Shown here in pieces: positions 1-7,332 of a stretch of DNA of 64,000 bases. Origin of the DNA: Sphingobium sp. AP50 (lineage in GTDB: Bacteria > Pseudomonadota > Alphaproteobacteria > Sphingomonadales > Sphingomonadaceae); NCBI RefSeq assembly GCF_900109095.1, contig NZ_FNYZ01000001.1:868001-932000 (forward strand). Direction: 5' to 3'. Under the pieces are notes generated by a model. That model was not told where the DNA came from. It was given only the letters and a program-made list of their open reading frames with translations, and ran no database searches. The position numbers and the translations under genes are program-made. Position 1 is the first letter of the stretch. Each line of letters starts with the position of its first letter.

Positions 1-741
1 CACGCCGACGGCGTTGGGATTGGCGTTCAGCTTCTGGACGATCAGATTGTCATTCTCGCCCGAGTCCACATATTTGCCGTCTTCGCGGATGCGGGTGCAG
101 GTGGCCTTATATTCGTCCTCGCTCTTTTCCTTCAGCGCCTTCATCGCTTCGTCCGACTGGCATCCCTTTTCCAGGATCAGTTCGGCGAGCGAGTCGCGGG
201 TGCCGCTGGTCGAGGGCGGGCCGAAGACGGAGATGGCAATCGCGGGCAGGCTGGGGTCCACATCCTTCCAGGTCTGGGCCTTGTTCGGACCCTTGCCATA
301 GGGATTGGCGGCCAGCGCCTCATAGACGATCTTGGGGGTCAGCTTCAGGCCCGGACCCTTCTTCGATTCAGCGAAGGCAAGGCCGTCGACGCCGATCTGG
401 ATTTCGATGATGTCCTTGACGCCATTGGCCTGGCACTGTTCGAACTCCGACTTCTTGATGCGGCGCGAAGCGTCTTCAATGTCGGGATGCTGGGCGCCTA
501 CGCCCGCGCAGAACAGCTTCATGCCGCCGCCGGTGCCGGTGGATTCGATGATCGGCGACTTCATGCCGGCATTGCCCTGCACGAACAGTTCGGCGACCGC
601 CGTGGCAAAGGGGTAGACGGTGGAGGAACCGACCGCGCGGATCTGGTCGCGGGTGGCGCCGGCGCCGCCGGTCTGGTCGCCGCAGGCGGCAAGGCTGAAA
701 CCACTCGCGGTCGTGGCGGCGAGCAAGGCGAACTTCTTCAC
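1..741 (-). CDS. pstS: Phosphate ABC transporter substrate-binding protein PstS (3' end cut by window edge)
   Basis: This is the periplasmic phosphate-binding component of the Pst high-affinity uptake system. Translation starts at a GTG preceded by a GGAGG ribosome site. Residues 1-20 form a lipoprotein signal with the lipobox LAAC, so the protein is probably membrane-anchored. The segments RAVGSSTVYPFA and ESTGTGGGMK are typical of the phosphate-binding lobes, as is the later PSTSGTRDSLAEL. The last visible codon is at base 1, so the C-terminus lies outside the window. The gene follows phoR on the same strand, and pstCAB probably continue to the left. Identification is secure; only the missing end is unknown. 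Confidence 0.93.
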   Translation of the reverse strand, partial: MKKFALLAATTASGFSLAACGDQTGGAGATRDQIRAVGSSTVYPFATAVAELFVQGNAGMKSPIIESTGTGGGMKLFCAGVGAQHPDIEDASRRIKKSEFEQCQANGVKDIIEIQIGVDGLAFAESKKGPGLKLTPKIVYEALAANPYGKGPNKAQTWKDVDPSLPAIAISVFGPPSTSGTRDSLAELILEKGCQSDEAMKALKEKSEDEYKATCTRIREDGKYVDSGENDNLIVQKLNANPNAVGV

Positions 742-821
742 GGGAACCTCCATACATCAAGGCCGCGATTCGCATGTCGCCGCCCCCCTGTGGAAGCGCC
801 CTAGTCGCGGACCATCGCGCC

Positions 822-853
822 TTTGTGACAGTCAGGTTTCCTTTTTATGACAC
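822..853 (-). promoter_or_regulatory. Possible Pho box upstream of pstS
   Basis: On the minus strand TGTCAT (847-852) and TGTCAC (825-830) are repeated 22 bases apart, which is two 11-base turns. PhoB sites consist of TGTCA-like repeats spaced 11 bases apart. The site lies about 85-110 bases upstream of the pstS start and overlaps the phoR stop codon. The middle repeat is degenerate, so this is a candidate only. Confidence 0.4.
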
Positions 854-2134
854 TGTACCCGAAAGGGCCGACGGGCGCTTCTTTTCGTCGGTTTTGCCCG
901 ACATATCTTCCACCGGCGGGGGCAGCAGCACGGTGATGGTCGTGCCCTTGCCCAATGTGCTGGCGATGTCGAATCGGCCGCGATGCCGCTCCACGATATG
1001 TTTGACGATGGCCAGACCCAGCCCAGTGCCGCCCATCGCCCTGCTACGCCCCGAATCAACGCGATAGAATCGCTCGGTCAGGCGGGGCAGGTGATCCGGG
1101 CCGATGCCTTCGCCCTCATCCGCCACGATCAGCCGGGTCATGCCGCTTGGCCCTTCGTTCAGGGTGACATGGATCGGTGTGCCGGGGCGGCCATATTTCA
1201 CCGAATTGCCGATCAGATTGTGCAGCAGTTGCGACAACTGCGCGCGGTCGCCCTGAACCACCGGCAGTTGTGGCGCGATCTCCATCTCCACCTCACGGCC
1301 GCGATCGCCATGGCTGGAGCGGAACACCCCGACCACTTCGGCCGCCAGTTCGGACAGATCGACCCGCGCATCTGGCGGACGATATTTCTCTGATTCGATC
1401 CGGCTCAAGGAGATCAGATCGTCGATCAGCCGCTGCATCCGCCGCGCTTCCCGATCCATGATGGTCAGGAATCGCTGGCGCGTTTCCGTATCCTTGCCGA
1501 GTTCCGGGTCGGCCAGCGTCTCGATAAAGCCCAATATCCCGGCCAGCGGCGTGCGCAGTTCATGGCTGGCATTGGCGACGAAATCGACCCGCATCCGCTC
1601 GGCCGCATGGGTGCCGCTATGGTCGACCAGATGGACGAGCCGGCGCATGTCGCGCACCGCGCCGACCGGCGCCACGCGCATCTGCCAGCGCTGGTCGCGC
1701 GTGCCCAGACCCACCAGTTCGATCATGATCGGTTCGGCCAGCGGTGCGATGCTCGCCAGTCGTTCGGCGGCGGCGGGATGGCGGATGGCGATGCGCGCAT
1801 CCTCCCCCTCGATATGCGCGCCCAGCAATCGGTGCGCCGCGCGGTTGGCCTGAACGATCCGCCCCTTTTCTACCAGCATCAGCGGATCGGATATCCCCTC
1901 CAGCAGGCTGGCGAAGTCGGGATGGGTGATCAGGTCCGTCTGGTCCAGCATCACCGTGGGCGGTGCAGCTGGCCTCACCCCGGAATCGCCGGCCGTGATG
2001 ATCAGCACCAGCACCCCCGCCAGTACCGGCAGGGCGATGCTGATGGGATGCGCACCCAGCATCAGGGCGCCGCCCGTGCCAAGCATCAGCATGGCGAGGG
2101 AGGCGGTAATCTGTGAAATACTCAGTCGATTCAT
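845..2134 (-). CDS. phoR: Phosphate regulon sensor histidine kinase PhoR
   Basis: This is a membrane-bound sensor kinase that autophosphorylates and passes phosphate to PhoB under phosphate limitation. From the chosen start (MNRLSISQ) there are two N-terminal membrane segments in about 45 residues, then a PAS-like region (FASLLEGISDPLMLVEKG). A HisKA phosphoacceptor box follows (NASHELRTPLAGILGF), then an HATPase domain with the N box (LLHNLIGNSVKYG) and the G boxes DEGEGIG and GGTGLGLAIVKHI. About 430 residues suits PhoR. The start is uncertain: the frame stays open to 2194 with several ATGs, and none has a good ribosome site. The adjacent downstream pstS supports PhoR over a generic kinase. 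Confidence 0.88.
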   Translation of the reverse strand: MNRLSISQITASLAMLMLGTGGALMLGAHPISIALPVLAGVLVLIITAGDSGVRPAAPPTVMLDQTDLITHPDFASLLEGISDPLMLVEKGRIVQANRAAHRLLGAHIEGEDARIAIRHPAAAERLASIAPLAEPIMIELVGLGTRDQRWQMRVAPVGAVRDMRRLVHLVDHSGTHAAERMRVDFVANASHELRTPLAGILGFIETLADPELGKDTETRQRFLTIMDREARRMQRLIDDLISLSRIESEKYRPPDARVDLSELAAEVVGVFRSSHGDRGREVEMEIAPQLPVVQGDRAQLSQLLHNLIGNSVKYGRPGTPIHVTLNEGPSGMTRLIVADEGEGIGPDHLPRLTERFYRVDSGRSRAMGGTGLGLAIVKHIVERHRGRFDIASTLGKGTTITVLLPPPVEDMSGKTDEKKRPSALSGTVS

Positions 2135-2235
2135 GGTTACCATGCTGGATTTGTCGCGCATTTGCTGCGAATGTCTGATCCCAATAGCGTGCAATCTTTA
2201 CGCTTTGACAAGTGTGATACGCGGATAAGGACGAA

Positions 2236-2661
2236 ATGAGCGAACCGACGCCCGAACAGGAAGGCCCGGCAGCGGAGCCGCAGGACGCGATTTCGCTGAC
2301 GCCGTCGCGTCGTCAGTTGCTGATGGGCGGCGCTGCCGCTGCGTCCGCGATCGTCTCGATCCGCCCCGCGCTCGCCAATACAGCGGCCTCCGTGCTCAAC
2401 TGCACCATCCCCGTGCCCGATCAGGGTCGCGCCGGAAATTATATCGCGCCCAGCGGTCAACTCGTCCCGGCTGGTACACAGGGCGCCTTTCCCGGCACTG
2501 GCCGCAGCTTCACCGGGGAACAGGTGAAACAGGCGATGCGCGGCCGGCCCCTGCCCGGCACCAGCTATGAGCAAAATCAGGCTTATCTGAACTATATCCG
2601 CCGGTTACAGCGCGGGACGAGCGGCTTTACCTGCTACGCCTCGCTGCAAATGCCACGCTGA
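2236..2661 (+). CDS. Small Tat-type exported protein of unknown function, head of the HPr-rel-A cluster
   Basis: I do not recognise this 141-residue protein. Residues 24-47 look like a twin-arginine signal: SRRQLLMGG, then an alanine-rich hydrophobic stretch ending RPALA, with likely cleavage after residue 47. The mature part of about 94 residues has exactly two cysteines, C56 near its N-terminus and C133 near its C-terminus, and is rich in Gly, Pro, Gln and Tyr. The first 20 residues are acidic and polar. It is transcribed away from phoR and lies about 100 bases upstream of a glycosyltransferase, PqqD-like and HprK-like genes. It could be the exported substrate of that set, but nothing in the sequence proves this. 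It has no membrane helix other than the signal. Confidence 0.75.
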   Translation: MSEPTPEQEGPAAEPQDAISLTPSRRQLLMGGAAAASAIVSIRPALANTAASVLNCTIPVPDQGRAGNYIAPSGQLVPAGTQGAFPGTGRSFTGEQVKQAMRGRPLPGTSYEQNQAYLNYIRRLQRGTSGFTCYASLQMPR

Positions 2662-2762
2662 TCCCGTTACAGGCGCGCCCGTAGCGAATTGAACCGATAC
2701 GGGTATCTCGCGTTGATGCCGTCGAACACGCAGGTTCGTGTTTTGAAGGCAAGGACAGCGCG

Positions 2763-3923
2763 ATGTTTCAGGTTAGCCGCCCGGCGGGGCGCGCATTTTC
2801 GGTAGCTGTCTATCTCTATCGACCCGGCGATGGCGGGCTGGACCGGGTCGCCATCCTGCTGGCCAATCATCTTTTGCGCCGGGGCGTGCCGGTGGAATTG
2901 TGGATGGCGCATCGCGATGGGCCTGCCGCGCATCTGATCGATCCCGCCTTGCCCGTTCGACTGGTGCCATCGCCCGGCGGCGTGCGTCGCCTGTCGATGA
3001 TTGCGCAATTTCCGGCGCTGGCGGCCATGGTGCGGCGGCATCGGCCCGCCATCCTCTATTCGGCCGGCAACCAGAGCAATATGCTGGTCGCGTTCGCCAC
3101 GCTGGGCAGCGATACGCGGGCGGTTGGCCGCATTTCCAATCCGATCGTGCGCCCCGGTCAGCGCGGTGCGGGCGCCTGGGCACGGCTTGCCAAATTCCGG
3201 GCGATAGCGCGCCTGTCGGACCTGACCATCGTCATGGGCGAACATGATCGCGCGCTGCTGGCGCAGAGTGGCGATGTTCGCCTGCTCCCTCGCCCGACCG
3301 TGACGCCGGCGATGGAGCGCGCGCGCGCAGCGCGTGCCTTGCGCGCGCCTGGCAGCCCGCACCGCCTGCTGATGGTCGGTCGACTGGCCGAGCAGAAGGA
3401 TCAGGCGACGGCGCTTCATGCTCTCACATGGCTGTCGCATCTCGACTGGCGCCTGACCATCGTTGGGCAGGGACCGTTGCAGGCCGATCTGCAACGGCAA
3501 TGCGCGGCGCTGGGCATTGCCGATCGCGTGGACTTCGCCGGCTATGTCGGCTGTCCCGAAGCGCTGGCGACCCTGATGGCGCAGGCCGATCTGCTGCTCC
3601 AGCCGTCCCGCTGGGAAGGGCTGTGCGCCACGCTGATAGAAGCACTGGCCTGCGGCGCCCAGGTCGTGGCGACCGACAGCACGCCCAATATCCGCCCGAT
3701 TCTCGCCGATGCGGCCCAGCATCCCGCAACACCGGTGGGCGATGCCGCCGCCTTCGCCCGCGCGATCGAACGGGCGCTGACCCATCCATCCTGCCCTGTC
3801 CGCGCCGCCGCAGCGGTGGACGATCATGGCGTCGACCGGGCGCTCGACCGCTATCTGCGCGCCTTCGAATCGCTGGCCGATGCCCCCGCACGGGCACGCC
3901 AGCCATCGCCAGCCCTGTCCTGA
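2763..3923 (+). CDS. GT4-type glycosyltransferase
   Basis: This is a GT-B fold, retaining glycosyltransferase of 386 residues. The N-terminal half has the Rossmann-like opening VYLYRPGDGGLDRVAILLAN, typical of GT4 enzymes that bind an acceptor. The C-terminal half has LLMVGRLAEQKDQATAL and the E-x7-E donor-binding motif in EGLCATLIEALACGAQVV. There is no membrane segment, so it acts in the cytoplasm. The start ATG at 2763 gives a natural N-terminus. The next gene begins about 57 bases downstream, consistent with one operon with the PqqD, kinase and nucleotidyltransferase genes. The sugar and the acceptor cannot be read from the sequence. Confidence 0.85.
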   Translation: MFQVSRPAGRAFSVAVYLYRPGDGGLDRVAILLANHLLRRGVPVELWMAHRDGPAAHLIDPALPVRLVPSPGGVRRLSMIAQFPALAAMVRRHRPAILYSAGNQSNMLVAFATLGSDTRAVGRISNPIVRPGQRGAGAWARLAKFRAIARLSDLTIVMGEHDRALLAQSGDVRLLPRPTVTPAMERARAARALRAPGSPHRLLMVGRLAEQKDQATALHALTWLSHLDWRLTIVGQGPLQADLQRQCAALGIADRVDFAGYVGCPEALATLMAQADLLLQPSRWEGLCATLIEALACGAQVVATDSTPNIRPILADAAQHPATPVGDAAAFARAIERALTHPSCPVRAAAAVDDHGVDRALDRYLRAFESLADAPARARQPSPALS

Positions 3924-3980
3924 TGCGTTAGGCACTTGGCTACATCTTGCGCGCTACAGCGTGTGAGACATCAGCCAGGG

Positions 3981-4277
3981 ATGCCGGATTTGGATGCGAT
4001 CAAAGCCTATCGCCGGGACGTGCGCGACGCGGTTGCCGTCTGCACGCTCGACGATCTTGTCCTCCTCTATCACCACCGTTCCGGCCAGACCCATATGGTG
4101 ATCAGCCCGGTGCCGGAGATATTGGAACGGATGACCGACGGCGCAGAACTGACGGCGGCGCAGATGCATGACCGGCTGGCGCAGGAGTTCGACCTCGGCC
4201 CGCGCGAAGAGGCGGTCGGGGAAATCGGCGCCCATCTGGACGCGCTGGTCGCGCTGGGACTGGTGCGCCCGGCATGA
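3981..4277 (+). CDS. PqqD-like peptide chaperone of the HPr-rel-A system
   Basis: This small protein of 98 residues resembles PqqD, the winged-helix domain that binds precursor peptides (RiPP recognition element). Segments supporting this are LDDLVLLYHHRSGQTHMVIS, the following PEILERMTDG and the late LDALVALGLVRP, which match the usual strand and helix order. The ATG at 3981 gives the normal PqqD length. The frame also stays open upstream to a TTG at 3936, so the start is not certain. Its stop overlaps the kinase start in ATGA, implying coupled translation. PqqD homologues beside HprK-related kinases are recognised as the HPr-rel-A group, but the bound peptide is not known. Confidence 0.78.
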   Translation: MPDLDAIKAYRRDVRDAVAVCTLDDLVLLYHHRSGQTHMVISPVPEILERMTDGAELTAAQMHDRLAQEFDLGPREEAVGEIGAHLDALVALGLVRPA

Positions 4278-5137
4278 AGCATGCCATCACCCTGCGCATC
4301 GGACCTGCCACCTTCCGCATCGGTTCCGCCTGGCCGCAACCGATCGCCGAACTGGCACGCCTCTATGCCGCCTATCCTGACATGCACGGCGCAATCGCCG
4401 ATTTCACCGTGCGGCTCCAGCCTACCAGCCGGCTGCGCCGCTATGTACGGCCCTCCATCTTCATCACCGGCGATCATGGTCTGGCCGACGCCGCGCCGAT
4501 GAGCCTGTCCCATGCCCTGCTGGCCGCCGAAATGGGAATGAACCTGCAAATGGCGCTGGGCTGGCGGCGGCACCTGCTGCTCCATGCGTCGAGCGTCGAG
4601 AAGGACGGACGCGCACTGGTGATGACCGGCGAATCCGGATCGGGCAAATCGACGCTGGCGGCTTTGCTGGGGGAGCGAGGCTGGCGGCTGATGGGCGACG
4701 AATTTGCGCTGCTCGATCTCGACAGCGGAGCGATCCTGCCTTTTCCTCGTCTCGTCAGCCTGAAGAATCGCGCGATCGATGTCGTCGCGCAGGAAGTTGG
4801 CGAAACCCGTATGGGGCCGCTGCTCAAGGCGACGGCAAAGGGCGACATTCGCCACATGATCCCCCGCGCCGATGCCGTCGCGCGCATGGGGCAGGGGGCG
4901 ATGCCTGCCCTGCTGCTCTTCCCCCGTTTCGGCCATGATCCGGCGATGCGCGCGGTGGGGCAGGGGGAGATTTTCATGCGCCTGACGCAGGCGTCGACCA
5001 ATTATGTCGCGCTGGGCGAACCGGCCTTTACCGCTTTGACCCGCTTCGTGACCGGGGTGCCGGCCCGCGCCATCGACTTCCCGTCGGGCGATGCCGCGAT
5101 CGAGATGGTCGATCGCCTGTGGGAGGAACATCTATGA
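4274..5137 (+). CDS. HprK-related kinase A
   Basis: This 287-residue protein resembles the catalytic C-terminal domain of HPr kinase/phosphorylase. The Walker A motif is GESGSGKSTLA at residues 119-129. It is preceded by LLLHASSVEKDGRALVMTG, the strand arrangement seen before the P-loop in HprK. A likely metal-binding acidic site is GDE at 141-143. The first 100 residues do not look like the HprK N-terminal domain. True HPr kinases sit with PTS genes; this one is overlapped by a PqqD-like gene and a nucleotidyltransferase gene. A role in phosphorylating a peptide, lipid or sugar is more likely than HPr control, but that is inference. Confidence 0.82.
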   Translation: MKHAITLRIGPATFRIGSAWPQPIAELARLYAAYPDMHGAIADFTVRLQPTSRLRRYVRPSIFITGDHGLADAAPMSLSHALLAAEMGMNLQMALGWRRHLLLHASSVEKDGRALVMTGESGSGKSTLAALLGERGWRLMGDEFALLDLDSGAILPFPRLVSLKNRAIDVVAQEVGETRMGPLLKATAKGDIRHMIPRADAVARMGQGAMPALLLFPRFGHDPAMRAVGQGEIFMRLTQASTNYVALGEPAFTALTRFVTGVPARAIDFPSGDAAIEMVDRLWEEHL

Positions 5138-6123
5138 GCGCCGCGCTGCTGGTCCGTACCCTGCGCGAACCGACCGGTGTCGCCGGGCTGGATGCGGCGG
5201 GCTGGAATGCGCTGATCGCGGCGGCGAAGGCGGAGCGGTTGATCGGCACGCTGGCCTGCCGTCTGGACGGTATCGCCATCCCCCCGGCCGTCCGCCCGAT
5301 ATTGGACGATGCCCGCCGCGATAGCGCGCGCGAGGCGCAACAGGCGCTGTGGGAGGCGGATCGCGCCGCGCTCGCGCTCGCGCCGCTTGGCCTGCGGGTC
5401 GTCCTGCTCAAAGGCACGGCCTATGCGGCGGCGGATTTGCAGGCAGGCCAGGGCCGCTTCATCGGCGATCTCGACATTCTGGTTCCCCGTGAAGCGATGG
5501 GGGCCGTAGAACAGGCGCTGATCGGCGCGGGCTGGGAATGGGTGAAGGAAGATGCCTATGACGACGCCTATTATCGCCAGTGGATGCATGAACTGCCGCC
5601 GCTGATCCATATCGAGCGGGACCGGCTGATCGACGTCCACCATACCGTGCTGCCGTTGACCGCGCGCCAGACCCCGGACGCGGCGGCGATGATCGCGGAC
5701 GCCGTTCCTATTACTGATGGATTATATATATTGTCGGCGGAGGATCGCGTCGTCCATGCCGCCGCCCATATGCTGGCGGATGGCGACCTGCAGGGCGGGC
5801 TGCGCAACCTGTGGGATATCTACTGCTTGCTGCCCGAAACGGATCGCGCCGCATTGAAGGCAAGGGCCGCCCATCATGGACTGGCGCGCCATGTCGCGCA
5901 GGCGCGCAGGCTGGCCGACGCGCTCTATGGCCATGGCGCACGCCTCACGCTCTGGGATCGCCTCGTACGCGCCCGCCTGCTCGCCCGCGACGGCTGGGGG
6001 CAGGAGACGCGCAAGCTGCTGGTCTTCGCTTTCTATGTCCGGTCCCACTGGCTGCGCATGCCGCCGCTGATGCTGGCCCGCCATCTGTGGACCAAATGGC
6101 GCAAGGGGCATCGCCCGCAATAG
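5134..6123 (+). CDS. Nucleotidyltransferase family protein, last gene of the HPr-rel-A cluster
   Basis: This 329-residue protein belongs to the uncharacterised nucleotidyltransferases of the pol-beta type. The core is VVLLKGTAYA followed by GRFIGDLDILVP at about 108-119, giving the KG and GDxD pattern that binds metal and NTP. Later segments such as DVHHTVLP and VHAAAHMLADG are shared with the PF14907-type family. The ATG at 5134 has a GGGAGG site and overlaps the kinase stop in ATGA; an upstream ATG at 5119 lies inside the kinase gene and is less likely. Related genes occur with PqqD and HprK-like genes in lasso peptide and polysaccharide clusters, so it may add a nucleotide or act with the kinase. 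Confidence 0.78.
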   Translation: MSAALLVRTLREPTGVAGLDAAGWNALIAAAKAERLIGTLACRLDGIAIPPAVRPILDDARRDSAREAQQALWEADRAALALAPLGLRVVLLKGTAYAAADLQAGQGRFIGDLDILVPREAMGAVEQALIGAGWEWVKEDAYDDAYYRQWMHELPPLIHIERDRLIDVHHTVLPLTARQTPDAAAMIADAVPITDGLYILSAEDRVVHAAAHMLADGDLQGGLRNLWDIYCLLPETDRAALKARAAHHGLARHVAQARRLADALYGHGARLTLWDRLVRARLLARDGWGQETRKLLVFAFYVRSHWLRMPPLMLARHLWTKWRKGHRPQ

Positions 6124-6255
6124 ATAGGCGCAATAATGACAGTCCCGCGTCGGTGCGGTGACGATCATTGACTTGCAACCTTCACCGCTTCGCCACGACG
6201 GCGACATCGGCATGACCCAGGCGCGCGCTAGGTGGCACGGCGGGGGTCTGAAATC

Positions 6256-7332
6256 ATGTCGAAACCTTTGCGCGCCTTGTTTTTCGCAAGTCTGACGGTC
6301 CTGCTTGCCGCCAGTTCACCCAGTGCGAGTTCGCCGGGCGCGCTCGGCGCGGTGCCGACCGCGTCGCCCGGTCCGGATTTGCCGCTGTCGGTCATGACCT
6401 ATAATGTCATGGGCCTGCCCTGGCCGGTCGCCTTCGGGCGGGAAGAGGCGCTGGGGCAGATCGCCGACCGGCTGGCCGATTTGCGCGCACAGCGGCGGCA
6501 GCCCCATATCCTGTTGTTGCAGGAAGCCTTCATTGCCGATCCGGTGGAATTTGCGCGTCGCGCCGGCTATGCCCATGTCGCGGCTGGCCCGGATGTGGCG
6601 ATGCGTAGTCCGGTCACTCCTTTGCCTGCCGATCAGGCCTTTTTGCAAGATGCGCGCTGGGACCGGGGTGAAGCCATCGGCAAGCGCATGGGCAGCGGAT
6701 TGCTGATCCTGTCCGACTGGCCGATCATGGCGGTCGATCGCATTGCCTATCCCGCCTTTGCCTGTGCCGGCTTCGATTGTCTCGCCAATAAGGGGGCGAT
6801 GATCGCGCATCTGCGCGTGCCCGGCGTTGCCGCACCGGTCGCGATCGTCAACAGTCATCTCAATGCGCGTAAGGCGGCCGGCGTGCCGGTTGCGCGCTCG
6901 TTGCGCGCCTTCGACCGTCAGGCAGGCTTGCTGGCGGCTTTCGTCAACCGCCATGTGCCGCGTGACCGGATGATGATCCTGGGGGGCGACTTCAACATCG
7001 GCGGCGACCGGCAACGGGTCGCCGCCTTTTTCGGTCAAATGGCGCGGGCCAGCATGGATTTCGTCGCGCTGCCGCTGGGTGGCGGGCGGCGTGCGCTCGG
7101 TGATGCGCTCCTGTCCGATCCGACCGAACGGCACGATCTGGGCGAAGCGATCGATCGCGGCAAGGACTGGCTGTTCGCCCGCGATGCGGCCGGATCGGCG
7201 ATGCCTGTCGTGCAGGCGCAGGTGCCCTTCGGCGGGCCGAAGGCGACACGCCTGTCCGATCATGTCGGCTATGCGCTCAGCTATGCGTCGGGTGGCGCTA
7301 CCATCCGCTTCGCATCACTGGAGCGCCGCTGA
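6256..7332 (+). CDS. Exported endonuclease/exonuclease/phosphatase family protein
   Basis: This is a DNase I/sphingomyelinase-fold hydrolase of 358 residues with an N-terminal signal peptide (SKPLRALFFASLTVLLAASS). The motifs are MTYNVMGLPWP, LLLQEAF with the metal-binding Glu, NSHLNAR with the catalytic His, GGDFNIGG, and a C-terminal SDHVGYAL carrying the final Asp-His pair. Bacterial members cleave phosphodiesters in lipids, nucleic acids or phosphoinositides, and the substrate cannot be told here. The ATG at 6256 is preferred over a GTG at 6232 because it starts the signal peptide. The stop overlaps the start of the next gene in TGATG, so the two are co-translated. Confidence 0.85.
   Translation: MSKPLRALFFASLTVLLAASSPSASSPGALGAVPTASPGPDLPLSVMTYNVMGLPWPVAFGREEALGQIADRLADLRAQRRQPHILLLQEAFIADPVEFARRAGYAHVAAGPDVAMRSPVTPLPADQAFLQDARWDRGEAIGKRMGSGLLILSDWPIMAVDRIAYPAFACAGFDCLANKGAMIAHLRVPGVAAPVAIVNSHLNARKAAGVPVARSLRAFDRQAGLLAAFVNRHVPRDRMMILGGDFNIGGDRQRVAAFFGQMARASMDFVALPLGGGRRALGDALLSDPTERHDLGEAIDRGKDWLFARDAAGSAMPVVQAQVPFGGPKATRLSDHVGYALSYASGGATIRFASLERR

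Noticed and set aside
2715..2804. Short 29-codon frame before the glycosyltransferase as a precursor peptide
   Set aside because: It overlaps the glycosyltransferase start, has no ribosome site and shows no leader/core pattern.
4274..5137. Genuine HPr kinase of the PTS
   Set aside because: The protein lacks the HprK N-terminal domain, and there is no HPr, EIIA or PTS gene in the neighbourhood.
2236..6123. Lasso peptide or PQQ biosynthesis cluster
   Set aside because: The PqqD-like and HprK-like genes occur in such clusters, but there is no asparagine-synthetase-type cyclase, transglutaminase-like leader peptidase, PqqA/PqqE or ABC exporter here.
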